Shown: in pieces, positions 33,967 to 42,287 of the stretch
Layout: each line of letters starts with the position of its first letter
How positions within the stretch are numbered: position 1 is the first letter of the stretch
Source: Alphaproteobacteria bacterium
GTDB lineage: Bacteria > Pseudomonadota > Alphaproteobacteria > Acetobacterales > Acetobacteraceae
Reading direction: 5' to 3'
NCBI GenBank assembly: GCA_026400815.1
Contig: JAPLOI010000063.1
Location: forward strand, 62,001-126,000
DNA length: 64,000 nt
Made by a program: the position numbers and the translations under genes
Notes under the pieces: generated by a model
Told to the model about the DNA's origin: nothing
Database searches by the model: none
What the model saw: only the letters and a program-made list of their open reading frames with translations

Positions 33967-35163
33967 TTACGGCAGCAGGCGGATGTTGAGGGCGGAGAGC
34001 ACAGTGCCGATCGGGTTGGCGAAGGTGGTGCCGCCGCCACCGGCGAAGAGCAGGCCGACCGGGCGCATGCCCGCCGCCCAGTTCCAGATCAGCGAACCGG
34101 AATCGCCGCCGGCGGAGAACGGGTTGGCGTTGACCGACTGGATCGCGATCTGGTTGCGGAACAGCGCCACGCGGCCGCCGCCGTAGTTGACGTTGACCGA
34201 CACGCCGATCTGGGTAACGCGGCCCTGGGTGAGGCCGGTGGTGCGCCCGCTCTTGCCCACGGTCATGCCCAGCGAGGCCGCCAGCGGGGCGGTGCCGGTG
34301 CGGTAATAGGCGGGGCTGCCGCCGGACAGGTAGTACTGCTCGCCGCGGATGCGTTCGTGCCAGGCCCAGCCGAAGGCGCAATCGACCAGGTTGGCGGCGC
34401 CGCCGAAGCTGATCGGGACCCAGCGCGCCAGCACCGCGATCTGGTCGGCCGGGTGGTGGCCGCCATCGGCGGGGCCGTGCTGGACGATGCTGTCGCCCAC
34501 GGCGGCGGCGTTGGAGTTGGCCAGCACATGGTTGTTGCTGAGGATCAGGTGGCGGTTGGTCCAGGGCGCGGTGAGCCCGATGGCGCGGCTGCCGAGGGTG
34601 CCGGCCGTGACCTTGGTATGGGCCACGGAGACGCCGCCGGGGGCCGGGCGGTGGCGCGCGCGGTGGGAGAAGGCATCCACCACGCCCACGGGAACCTGCT
34701 GCACCGGCACGCTGGCAAGGGCGCGGGTGCCGGCGCTCTGGGCCAGCTGGGCCAGCAGGTCCTGGTGCGGCAGGGCGTTCTCGGTGAACAGGGTGAGCAC
34801 CGGCTCGCCGGGGCCGCCGGGGCCGAAGCCGAGGCTGGTGGGGTCTGGCAGGCCAATGCCGACGCCGATGATGCCCTGGTTGGAGGGCCCTTCGGCACGT
34901 GCCGACGCCAAGCCGGAGACGCCGAGCAGCGTGGCCTCCACCGCATCGCGCAGGGCGAGCAGGTCATCGGAGACGCCGGCTTCGGCGAAGACGGATTGCA
35001 GTTCGGCCTCCTGGCCGAGGGCCTCCAGGCCGGAGCTGCTGGCGTCTGGGTTCTCCAGGCTGGAGGCGCTGGGTGCGGGCGAGCCGCCGGTGGGGCCGGA
35101 TCCGCCCCCATTGCCTGCGCCGGGATTATCGATGCCGGAACCGGCGCGAGTCTTGTCGCTCAT
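33967..35163 (-). CDS. Trypsin-like serine protease, cytoplasmic type
   Basis: 398 residues from ATG 35163, with AGGGG about eight bases upstream. A glycine/serine-rich N-terminus (about residues 1-50) is followed by a helical segment, a beta-rich propeptide-like domain (GIIGVGIGLPDP) and a C-terminal chymotrypsin-like fold: His in LILSNNHVLANSN, a probable Asp in LVDCAFGW, and the nucleophile Ser in AGGDSGSLIWNW. There is no signal peptide, which is unusual for this fold and resembles the intracellular NAL1-like group. It is transcribed with the small gene downstream. The target is unknown. Confidence 0.8.
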   Translation of the reverse strand: MSDKTRAGSGIDNPGAGNGGGSGPTGGSPAPSASSLENPDASSSGLEALGQEAELQSVFAEAGVSDDLLALRDAVEATLLGVSGLASARAEGPSNQGIIGVGIGLPDPTSLGFGPGGPGEPVLTLFTENALPHQDLLAQLAQSAGTRALASVPVQQVPVGVVDAFSHRARHRPAPGGVSVAHTKVTAGTLGSRAIGLTAPWTNRHLILSNNHVLANSNAAAVGDSIVQHGPADGGHHPADQIAVLARWVPISFGGAANLVDCAFGWAWHERIRGEQYYLSGGSPAYYRTGTAPLAASLGMTVGKSGRTTGLTQGRVTQIGVSVNVNYGGGRVALFRNQIAIQSVNANPFSAGGDSGSLIWNWAAGMRPVGLLFAGGGGTTFANPIGTVLSALNIRLLP

Positions 35164-35568
35164 GATGATTCCCCTCTGCCGCATCGTGCGGCATGGGAAC
35201 GAAGCGCTTGTTGGTGGATTGCATCAAGCGCAATTCAAATAATAAAAATCAACAAAACTTGATGTATACAATAATAGTCAATTGTTTGGAATAAGAAATG
35301 TAAGTTTATTTTTGTGTGTTGCAGTCAATGGCTGGGGGCGCTGCTTGCCGGGTGGGTTGAGGCGGGCCGTTGACGAAGCAGTTTGAACGCACAAGACGCG
35401 TTTCTGCGACATAGCTTACGCGAGCAACGCAGCTCGGCCAGGATAAGCACGCAAATCCCTGTGGGGAGGCGAAAACTCTCCACCTCGAACGCAACGCAGA
35501 AGGGAAGGCCGTAGGAGTGCCCGCAGCCTGACAGATGGCAGCAAGCGGGCAAGCACTCCGGGCTTTGG
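35164..35568. other. Long spacer with AT-rich promoter region
   Basis: About 400 bases without a supportable gene. Bases 35225-35325 are strikingly AT-rich for this genome (attcaaataataaaaatc, taagtttatttttgtgtg), then GC content rises again. The AT-rich part lies upstream of the protease gene and probably holds its promoter. Short frames in the rest (about 35306-35552, minus strand) look spurious: poor codon choice and no ribosome site. Confidence 0.45.
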
Positions 35569-35880
35569 CTATTTCACGGCTTCGTTGAACATCATGCGCA
35601 AGACCCCGTCGGCGGCGCAGTTGGTTGCGTCGGCACGGATTTCTGCCTCTGCCGCCGCGCGCATCGTGGCCTTTTCGGCTGCCGTGATGCGCAGTGCCTG
35701 TTCCTGTGCGGCGATTGTCGCGTCAAGCTTTGCGGCGTTGGGCGCATCCTTCCAACCACACACAGCCGGAGCCATCTGCATCTGGTAAAAAGCACCCATC
35801 ATTTCACGCTGCGCGAAAGCATCAGAGTGGATGGCGAGGCCGCCAATGAGGGCAGAGAATGCAAGCAGGGCTGTTTTCAC
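35569..35880 (-). CDS. Small secreted protein of unknown function (1)
   Basis: 103 residues from GTG 35880. A signal peptide (MKTALLAFSALIGGLAIHSD, cut near AFAQ) precedes a mostly helical mature part with two cysteines (AVCGWKDAP and DATNCAADG). The LDATIAAQEQALRITAAEKA stretch is amphipathic helix. No family recognised. Its leader (cctggatcgagaa) and signal-peptide start resemble those of the next gene upstream, which suggests shared regulation or origin. A 16-bp palindrome lies 30-45 bases before the start. Confidence 0.7.
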   Translation of the reverse strand: MKTALLAFSALIGGLAIHSDAFAQREMMGAFYQMQMAPAVCGWKDAPNAAKLDATIAAQEQALRITAAEKATMRAAAEAEIRADATNCAADGVLRMMFNEAVK

Positions 35881-35909
35881 GCTGTTTTTCTCGATCCAGG
35901 TTTCAGAAG

Positions 35910-35925
35910 GTCAGGATATCCTGAC
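35910..35925. promoter_or_regulatory. Perfect 16-bp palindrome upstream of a secreted-protein gene
   Basis: GTCAGGATATCCTGAC is fully self-complementary and sits 30-45 bases before the GTG start of the gene ending at 35569. Such a site suits a dimeric repressor or activator. The symmetry is seen; binding is inferred. Confidence 0.5.
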
Positions 35926-35951
35926 TTGGACGGCTTTCCGGCATGGTCAAC

Positions 35952-35988
35952 AGCCACTCCTTTGCGGGACGACCGCAAAGGAGTGGCT
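35952..35988 (-). terminator. Strong hairpin after the second secreted-protein gene
   Basis: A perfect 16-bp stem, AGCCACTCCTTTGCGG / CCGCAAAGGAGTGGCT, with loop gacga. It lies 7 bases after the stop of the minus-strand gene 35995-36360. There is no T-tract, so it may stabilise the mRNA end or act only as part of a termination signal. Confidence 0.65.
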
Positions 35989-35994
35989 GCGATA

Positions 35995-36360
35995 TCAGTC
36001 GAAAGAAGCAGATGTGGTATCCGTGCTCTTGTTGTATTTGATAGTAATTTTCTCTACCACGCACAGATCGATATTCTGCCAAACGGCGCTGGAGCTATCT
36101 ACAGTGTAGACGACCTTAAGGTCCCATTTGCAGGTTTTGGTCGCGCGATTGAACTTGATGTCAACCGTGGCTCCATCGGCAAGAGTGCCGCTTCCAAGAA
36201 CGTCGTTCTGCCAGTCGGCCGCTGTTGCTGGCGAGACATAAACTTCCTTCAATTCATAGCCTGTGCTGTTGGACAGACTAAAGTCCTGCTTGGCCTCCTG
36301 TGCCAGCGCTGGCGCCACCAAGGCAACCGCAAAGCATGCGGAAAGAAGAGTCGTTTTCAT
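35995..36360 (-). CDS. Small secreted protein of unknown function (2)
   Basis: 121 residues. A signal peptide (MKTTLLSACFAVALVAPALA) is followed by a compact beta-rich domain: LSNSTGYELKEVYVSPATA, DWQNDVLGSGTLADGATVDI, CKWDLKVVYTVD, WQNIDLCVVEKITIKY. I recognise this as a recurring family of small periplasmic proteins in proteobacteria, some mis-named argininosuccinate lyase in databases, but no function is known to me. The two cysteines (TCKWD, DLCVV) probably pair. Codons are less GC-rich than in neighbours. The start has a GGGAAG site. Confidence 0.78.
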   Translation of the reverse strand: MKTTLLSACFAVALVAPALAQEAKQDFSLSNSTGYELKEVYVSPATAADWQNDVLGSGTLADGATVDIKFNRATKTCKWDLKVVYTVDSSSAVWQNIDLCVVEKITIKYNKSTDTTSASFD

Positions 36361-36880
36361 GTTGCACTTCCCGATCCAGGATATTTTTCAGGTGCCACCC
36401 GTAGTAACACCACGGCATGTAGATTGAAGTTTCAGATAGCGAGCTGCAAGTTTTAAATCGTAAGGAAATCCAAAAATAATAATTTTGTATTTATTGTAAA
36501 CAATAAATTAATTCATGATTTTCATATATTGTTAATATAATATTCCATGCATGCTGCCCCGCGTGCGACCTTCTGGCCGTGGCAGGCACTCCGTAGCGGC
36601 GTTTTCGGGACCTTTGCCGGCACCAAGCGGCTTGGGAAGCTTTGGCGTTCCTGGCTCACAGCGGAGAGAGGGCTGTGGCGTAGGGGAACGCATCGCGAAG
36701 CGGCCCAAGGATGCGACGGAACGTCGGGCATCAGGGACCTGTCGCTTCTGGCGGCGACGCCATCCAGAAGAGACCGCCCAGGGCTAAGCGTCGCGCCAGC
36801 CACGCTGACAAGCGGTGTTCCTGAGACACCAACCGCGATCCTACGGCTGGCTCTCGAATGGAGGACCGGGCGCAAGGTCA
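36361..36880. other. Spacer: AT-rich promoter zone, then GC-rich non-coding block
   Basis: Bases 36410-36545 are very AT-rich (for example ttgtatttattgtaaacaat) and probably carry the promoter of the secreted protein gene on the minus strand. Bases 36546-36880 are GC-rich but give no credible gene; translated frames are rich in Arg and Trp, with low-quality composition, and run into the hairpin repeat. It may be part of a dispersed repeat, which would need a genome comparison to show. Confidence 0.4.
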
Positions 36881-36924
36881 GAAAGTCTTTTTGCTTCTTT
36901 TTCTTCAGAAAAAGAAGGACTTTC
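36881..36924. repeat. A/T-rich hairpin repeat, copy C
   Basis: Core CTTCTTTTTC (36894-36903) / GAAAAAGAAG (36908-36917) with loop TTCA, and an outer arm GAAAGTC (36881-36887) / GACTTTC (36918-36924). It is the same element as at 879, 975, 56070 and 56220. This copy is single and lies downstream of the minus-strand acyl-CoA synthetase. Confidence 0.8.
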
Positions 36925-36935
36925 TTGCCTTCTTT

Positions 36936-36983
36936 TCATCCCGGACAAGTGGAAGCGTGGGTCCTTCACTTCGCCCGGGATGA
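36936..36983. repeat. Imperfect palindromic intergenic element
   Basis: TCATCCCGG (36936-36944) and CCGGGATGA (36975-36983) are exact complements, and the inner AAGTGgAAG / CTTCACTT also pair with one bulged G. It ends 8 bases past the stop of the acyl-CoA synthetase. It resembles the short palindromic elements dispersed in alphaproteobacterial genomes that carry a GTCATCCCGGG end; membership is not proven here. Confidence 0.6.
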
Positions 36984-36991
36984 CGTAGTTG

Positions 36992-38617
36992 TTAAAGGGC
37001 CGCTGCCCGTTCGCGCAGGACGTATTTCTGCATCTTGCCGGTGCTGGTTTTCGGCAGGGGGCCGAAGACGACGGATTTGGGCACCTTGAAGCGGGCCATG
37101 TTGGCGCGGCAGAAGGCGATAAGGTCTTCGGCGGTGGCCTGGGCGCCGTCTTTGAGGGTGACGAAGGCGCAGGGGGTTTCGCCCCAGGTGGTATCGGGCC
37201 GGCCGACGACGGCGGCTTCCAGGACGGCGGGGTGTTTGTAGAGGACGTCCTCGACCTCGATGGTGGAGATGTTCTCGCCGCCGGAGATGATGATGTCCTT
37301 GGAGCGGTCCTTCAGCTCGATGTAGCCGTCGGCGTGCCAGACGCCGAGGTCGCCGGTGTGGAACCAGCCGCCTTCGAAGGCTTCGGCGGTGGCCTTGGGG
37401 TTTTTCAGGTAGCCTTTCATGACCGGGTTACCGCGCATGAAGACCTCGCCCATGGTGGTGCCGTCTTTCGGCATGGGCTGGAGGTTGCGGGCGTCGGCGA
37501 CCATGAGGCCTTCCAGCGAGTGGTAGCGCACGCCCTGGCGGGCCTTGATGCGGGCCTGTTCGGCCATGGGCAGGTCGTTCCATTCCTCCTGCCAGGCGCA
37601 GACGGTGACGGGGCCGTAGACCTCGGTGAGGCCATACACATGGGTGATGTGGAAGCCGCGGGCCTCGATGCCGGCGATGACGGCGGCGGGGGGCGGGGCG
37701 CCGGCGGTCATGAACTCCACGGTGCGGGGCAGGGGCGGGAACTGCGCGTCGGGCACGTTGATGAGCATGTTGGCAATGATCGGGGCGCCGCACATGTGGG
37801 TGACGCCGTGGTCGGTGATCGCGCCCAGCACGGCCTGGGGTTCGACGCGGCGCAGGCAGACATTGGTGCCGGCGACGGCCGCCATGGTCCAGGGGAAGCA
37901 CCAGCCGTTGCAGTGGAACATCGGCAGGGTCCAGAGATAGACCGGGTGCGGGGGCATGCCCCAGGTGAGCACGTTGGAGGTGGCGTTCAGGTAGGCGCCG
38001 CGGTGGTGATAGACCACGCCCTTGGGGTTGCCGGTGGTGCCGCTGGTGTAGTTCAGCGCGATCGCGTCCCACTCGTCGGCAGGCAGCTCGATGGGGAAAT
38101 CGGGGTCGCCGGAGGTGAGGAAGGTTTCGTAATCGGTCTCGCCGAGGGTTTTGCCCGGGGGGGCGAGGTCGTCGATGACGTCGATGACCAGCGGGCGGTT
38201 CGCTTCGGGGATCTGGGCGAGGGCGGCTTCGATGGTGGCGCTGAACTCGCGGTCCGTCAGCAGGATCTTGGCCTCGCCGTGCTGCAGGATGAAGGCGATG
38301 GTGGCGGCATCGAGGCGGATGTTCAGCGCGTTGAGGACGGCGCCGGCCATGGGGATGCCGAAATGGGCCTCCCACATCTCGGGAATGTTGGGGAGCATGG
38401 CGGCGACGGTGTCGCCCTTGCCGATGCCGCGTTTTGTCAGCGCGCTGGCGAGGCGGCGGCAGCGTTGGCCGGCCTCGGCCCAGGTGATGCGCCGTGTGCC
38501 GTGGATGGTGGCGATGCGGTTGGGGTGCACGGCCTCGCTGCGGGCGAGGAAGGAGAGCGGCGAGAGGGCGGCGAAATTGGCCTGGTTCTTGGGCAGGTCG
38601 TAGTCGGTGGCGGCCAT
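36992..38617 (-). CDS. AMP-dependent acyl-CoA synthetase (fadD/DmdB-like)
   Basis: 541 residues of the ANL superfamily. Motifs: LNYTSGTTGNPKGVVYHHRG (P-loop-like), HVYGLTEVYGPVTVCAW, GWFHTGDLGVWHADGY, DRSKDIIISGGENIS and the catalytic Lys in PKTSTGKMQKYVLR. The subgroup (with NIRLDAATIAFILQHGEAK and MFHCNGWCFPW) covers short/medium-chain acyl-CoA ligases, including methylmercaptopropionyl-CoA ligase DmdB. It converts a carboxylate, ATP and CoA into acyl-CoA. Substrate undetermined. It is divergent from pleD, 272 bases away. Confidence 0.9.
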   Translation of the reverse strand: MAATDYDLPKNQANFAALSPLSFLARSEAVHPNRIATIHGTRRITWAEAGQRCRRLASALTKRGIGKGDTVAAMLPNIPEMWEAHFGIPMAGAVLNALNIRLDAATIAFILQHGEAKILLTDREFSATIEAALAQIPEANRPLVIDVIDDLAPPGKTLGETDYETFLTSGDPDFPIELPADEWDAIALNYTSGTTGNPKGVVYHHRGAYLNATSNVLTWGMPPHPVYLWTLPMFHCNGWCFPWTMAAVAGTNVCLRRVEPQAVLGAITDHGVTHMCGAPIIANMLINVPDAQFPPLPRTVEFMTAGAPPPAAVIAGIEARGFHITHVYGLTEVYGPVTVCAWQEEWNDLPMAEQARIKARQGVRYHSLEGLMVADARNLQPMPKDGTTMGEVFMRGNPVMKGYLKNPKATAEAFEGGWFHTGDLGVWHADGYIELKDRSKDIIISGGENISTIEVEDVLYKHPAVLEAAVVGRPDTTWGETPCAFVTLKDGAQATAEDLIAFCRANMARFKVPKSVVFGPLPKTSTGKMQKYVLRERAAAL

Positions 38618-38889
38618 GGCGCGGGCTCCGTTGCTTGGCCGTGGGCGGCCTCGGGCGGAAGGTAGCGCCGGATGGCGGCGGGGGGAACGTATGGCGTGAT
38701 GGTGAGACAGAAGGTATCGTATTCTTCAACCAATTCCGTGCCAGAAGGGTACGGGGTGCCGCATGCAGGCGTTGCGCCCTGCTGCCCCGGCGCCCTTGTG
38801 CCCCGGCGGGTTCGGGCCTGGGTCACGGTGGCTGAAGGACGGCATGTGGATTCGGCGGTGATAAGCGCGATGCGGGTGGGGCGGGCCGG

Positions 38890-40257
38890 ATGACGGCGCG
38901 GATTCTGATCGTTGACGACGTGGCTGCGAATCTGCGGCTGCTGGAGGCGCGGCTGAGTGCCGAATACTACCAGGTGGCCACGGCGCAGGATGGGCAGGAG
39001 GCGCTGCGGATGGCGCGGAGCTGGCAGCCGGACCTGGTGCTGCTGGATGTGATGATGCCGGGGCTGGACGGTTTCGAGACCTGCCGGGCGCTGAAGCGCG
39101 ACCCTATGACGCAGCATATCGCCGTGGTGATGGTCACCTCGCTCGACCAGGGCGCGGAGCGGGTGCGCGGGCTGGAGGCCGGTGCCGATGATTTCCTGAC
39201 CAAGCCGGTGGATTTCACCACGCTGCTGGCGCGCACACGCTCCCTGGTACGGCTGAAGCGGCTGCTGGACGAATGGCGGGTGCGCGGGGAGACGGCGCGC
39301 GCGCTGGGGCTGGGGGCGGATGGGGCGACGCTGCCCTCCGTGGCCGGCGCGCGGGCGCTGATCGTGGACGATTGGGAAGACTCCGCCGAGGCCATGCAGC
39401 AGGCGCTGCTGGAGGAGGGCATCCTGGCCGGCCGTGCCTCCAGCGAGGCGGAGATGCTGGCGCTGACGCAGGCGATTGCGTTCGACCTGGTGGTGATCAG
39501 CCTTTCGATGGTGGGGGATGATCCGCTGCGCCTCGCCTCCCGGCTGCGGGCGGGGGAGAGCACGCAGGCGGTGCCGATGCTGGTGGTGGCGGAGCCGGAG
39601 CAGCGCGACCTGGTGCTGCGCGGGTTCGACCTGGGCGCCAATGACTGGCTGATGCGGCCGCTGGACCCGATGGAGCTGCGGGCGCGGACGCGCAACCAGA
39701 TCCGGCGCAAATTCTACCAGGACCGGCTGCGCAGCGATATCGGCCACGCGCTGGAGCTGGCGCTGACCGATCCGCTGACCGGGTTCTACAACCAGCGCTA
39801 TTTGTCGCGGCATTTGCAAACGCTGCTGGCGGCCGGGGCGACGAATGGCCTGGCGGTGCTGATGCTGGATGTTGACCATTTCAAGCAGATCAACGATCGC
39901 TGGGGCCACCAGACAGGCGACCAGGCGCTGACGCTGATCGCGCAGACGCTGCGCAGCCGGATCCGGGTGTTCGATTCCATCGCGCGCTATGGCGGCGAGG
40001 AATTCGTGGTGGTGATGCCGGGGACCGGAGAGCTGGACGCGCTGAGTGCGGCGGAGCGGCTGCGCGGCGCGGTGGAGGAGATCCGCTTCGTGCCGGAGAT
40101 GGGGCTGGTGCATCCGCTGACGGTGAGCGTGGGGATTGCGTGCTGCGCGGCGGGAAGCCAGACGACTCCGGAGCGGCTGATCCTGGCGGCGGACCAGGCG
40201 CTGTATGCCGCCAAGCGGGCGGGGCGGAACCAGGTTAAGGTCGGCCAGATGGTCTAG
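38890..40257 (+). CDS. pleD: PleD-type response regulator diguanylate cyclase
   Basis: 455 residues: receiver 1 (about 1-120, phosphoacceptor D53 in LVLLDVMMPG), receiver 2 (about 150-270) and GGDEF (about 290-455). The active site is G368GEEF372, and the inhibitory I-site RVFD (359-362) lies exactly five residues before it, so product feedback should work. In receiver 2 the segment FDLVVISLSMVGDD has no Asp at the phosphoacceptor position, as in the adaptor receiver of Caulobacter PleD. It makes c-di-GMP when phosphorylated and dimerised. An EAL phosphodiesterase is encoded at 20774. Confidence 0.94.
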   Translation: MTARILIVDDVAANLRLLEARLSAEYYQVATAQDGQEALRMARSWQPDLVLLDVMMPGLDGFETCRALKRDPMTQHIAVVMVTSLDQGAERVRGLEAGADDFLTKPVDFTTLLARTRSLVRLKRLLDEWRVRGETARALGLGADGATLPSVAGARALIVDDWEDSAEAMQQALLEEGILAGRASSEAEMLALTQAIAFDLVVISLSMVGDDPLRLASRLRAGESTQAVPMLVVAEPEQRDLVLRGFDLGANDWLMRPLDPMELRARTRNQIRRKFYQDRLRSDIGHALELALTDPLTGFYNQRYLSRHLQTLLAAGATNGLAVLMLDVDHFKQINDRWGHQTGDQALTLIAQTLRSRIRVFDSIARYGGEEFVVVMPGTGELDALSAAERLRGAVEEIRFVPEMGLVHPLTVSVGIACCAAGSQTTPERLILAADQALYAAKRAGRNQVKVGQMV

Positions 40258-40338
40258 GTCTTTGCTGGATCGCGTGATTCACGTCTCCGGCGATTCCGCC
40301 TCCGATGATCACGCTCTAGGCAGGCCGGGCCGCGTAGA

Positions 40339-40371
40339 CGCAAAAAGGGGCGCTCGCGCGCCCCTTGCGTC
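40339..40371. terminator. Terminator between pleD and rpmG
   Basis: GGGGCGC (40347-40353) / GCGCCCC (40358-40364) with loop TCGC; outer GACGCAA / TTGCGTC also pair. On the minus strand TTTTT (complement of 40342-40346) follows, serving rpmG; the symmetric layout may also stop pleD transcripts. Confidence 0.85.
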
Positions 40372-40395
40372 CGTGCAGCGATGCGCTGCGGCGGA

Positions 40396-40563
40396 TTACT
40401 TGATCTTGGCTTCGCGGTACGCAACGTGCTTGCGCGCCACGGGGTCGTACTTGCGGAACTCCATCTTGCCGGTCTGGGCGCGGGCGTTCTTTTTGGTTAC
40501 GTAGAAATGCCCAGTGTCGGCGCTGGAGACCAGCTTGATCTGGATGGTGTTGGACTTGGCCAT
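40396..40563 (-). CDS. rpmG: 50S ribosomal protein L33
   Basis: 55 residues starting [20 protein letters not shown], ending [16 protein letters not shown], the full bL33 sequence pattern. It lacks the CxxC zinc pairs, so it is the zinc-independent form. The start at 40563 is chosen over an upstream ATG five codons earlier on family length. It lies 92 bases after the S41 peptidase gene and has its own terminator. Confidence 0.97.
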   Translation of the reverse strand: MAKSNTIQIKLVSSADTGHFYVTKKNARAQTGKMEFRKYDPVARKHVAYREAKIK

Positions 40564-40655
40564 GGAACGGGATCCCAAGCGAAAAGCGTGATCGGCAGGC
40601 GTGCCGGCGGCAGGCCATGCGGAAGGTTCCGCGCGGCCGGGCAGGGCGAAGGCGG

Positions 40656-42287
40656 CTAGTTACGCACCACGGATGCCGGCGTCAAGCCCGGCGGTGGAGT
40701 CGCGGGCATCGGGGCGATGATGGGGCGCACGCCGAGGATGGAACGGGGCGGCAAGGGCGGCATGAGGGCGGCGGTGTATGAGGCGGGGGAGCGGACCAGC
40801 TCGGCGGCGGCCAGCAGATCGAGGTCGCTGCCCTCGGCGGCCGGGCAGATGGCGCGTATCTCCAGCACCGCGGGGGGCGCGAGCGGGGCGCGGGCGGCGC
40901 GGTGGCGTTCCAGCCCGGCCTGAAGCGGCTGCTGGCCGCGCGCCAGGCTGGCGAGGTTGCGGGCCAGCGCATCCTGGCCGAGGGAGGTGCAGAGCTGGGG
41001 CAGCACGCCGAGCGCCTGCAGCGGCCAGCCGCGCGGGGCGAGCAGGCGGGCCCAGGTGAGGGAGAGCTCCCCGCCATCGGGCAGCGGGACGATGGTCTGC
41101 ACCAGGCCCTTGCCCAGCGTGGTGCTGCCGATGACGACGGCGCGGCGCTGGTCCGCCAGGGCGGCGGCCAGCACCTCGGCGGCGCTGGCGCTGCGGCCAT
41201 CGACGATGACGATCACCGGCAGGCCCGGGGCGAGGTCTCGCCCGCCATCGGCGCGGTATTCCACCGCGGCGGCGGGGTCGCGGCCGGCGGTGACGGCGAC
41301 GACGCCGCCGGGAACGAGCATGGCCGAGGCGGCGACGGCCTGGCGCAGCAGCCCGCCGCGGTTGCCGCGCAGATCAATCACGATGCCCTGCAGCGGCGCG
41401 GCGCCGGCCGGGGGGGCGGTGGTGCCGGCGATCAGCTCCTGCCCCAGCCGGGCAGCGGTGTTGGCGGCGAAGCTGGTGATGCGGACGACAAGGAGCTCAT
41501 CGTGCCGCGTGGCGGTGACGGTTTCCTCCGGCAGGGAGACGCGTTCCAGCACCAGGGTGCGGGTGCCCTCGCGGCCGCGCAGGGCCAGGGTGAGGCGGCT
41601 GCCCTCGGGGCCGGCGAGCAGGGCGTTGATGGATTGCAGGTCGGCGCCCTGCACCGGCTCTCCGTCGATGGCGGTGATGCGTTCGCCGGCGCGGATGCCG
41701 GCAAGCGACGCGGGGCCGCCGGGCTGCACGCTTTCGACCAGCACCTGGCCGGTGCGCAGCTGCGGGCGCAGGCCGACGCTGGCGCGGCCGCTGCGCCGTG
41801 CGCGGTCGGCGGAGGCCTCGGCGGGGGTGGCGTAGCGGGAATAGGGGTCCAGGTGGTTGAACAGCTCATCGAAGAAGCTGCGCAGGATGCCCTGGGTGCC
41901 GGCGCGGCGCACGGAATCCGACCCGTCCCACGCGGCGCGGACCATCTGGGAAACGGCTTCGCCCCAGGCCGCGGCGTTGTCCGGCGCGGGGGCGGGGCGG
42001 CTGAACAGCACGCGGCTGGGGCCGATCAGGCGCAGGGTGCGGCCGGACTGGAGATCGGCGGTGAGGCGGGCATCCAGCGTGGTGAGGCCGCGCAAGCCCC
42101 ACATGGCCATCTGCGCCACCGGGATCGGCTCCAGCGTGCGCGGGGCCATGAAATCGAAGGCGGTGGCGGTGACCCCTGCGACGAGAACGGGGCTGAGGCT
42201 GGGGCCAACACCGAACGGCTCCGCGCGGGCGGCGCGGTCGGGCGCCACCAGGGCGAGCAGCAGCAGCAGGAGCCAGGAACGGTTCAC
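40656..42287 (-). CDS. S41-family (C-terminal processing) peptidase with PDZ domain
   Basis: 543 residues from GTG 42287, which overlaps the rnr stop (GTGA). A signal peptide ([21 protein letters not shown]) suggests a periplasmic location. After a helical region with [18 protein letters not shown] comes a PDZ domain ([20 protein letters not shown]), then the S41 protease core with nucleophile S366 in [15 protein letters not shown] and general base K393 in [10 protein letters not shown]. Such CtpA/Prc proteases trim envelope proteins from the C-terminus. The long tail beyond the core is Pro/Ala-rich. Confidence 0.88.
   Translation of the reverse strand: MNRSWLLLLLLALVAPDRAARAEPFGVGPSLSPVLVAGVTATAFDFMAPRTLEPIPVAQMAMWGLRGLTTLDARLTADLQSGRTLRLIGPSRVLFSRPAPAPDNAAAWGEAVSQMVRAAWDGSDSVRRAGTQGILRSFFDELFNHLDPYSRYATPAEASADRARRSGRASVGLRPQLRTGQVLVESVQPGGPASLAGIRAGERITAIDGEPVQGADLQSINALLAGPEGSRLTLALRGREGTRTLVLERVSLPEETVTATRHDELLVVRITSFAANTAARLGQELIAGTTAPPAGAAPLQGIVIDLRGNRGGLLRQAVAASAMLVPGGVVAVTAGRDPAAAVEYRADGGRDLAPGLPVIVIVDGRSASAAEVLAAALADQRRAVVIGSTTLGKGLVQTIVPLPDGGELSLTWARLLAPRGWPLQALGVLPQLCTSLGQDALARNLASLARGQQPLQAGLERHRAARAPLAPPAVLEIRAICPAAEGSDLDLLAAAELVRSPASYTAALMPPLPPRSILGVRPIIAPMPATPPPGLTPASVVRN

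Noticed and set aside
35306-35552. Two short minus-strand frames
   Set aside because: No ribosome site, poor codon use, and they overlap each other in different frames.
36547-37089. 180-codon plus-strand frame after the secreted-protein genes
   Set aside because: It translates the hairpin repeat (SFCFFFFRKRR) and the antisense end of the acyl-CoA synthetase; composition is not protein-like.
38672-38893. 73-codon frame in the spacer before pleD
   Set aside because: Overlaps the pleD start and has no ribosome site; probably spacer sequence.
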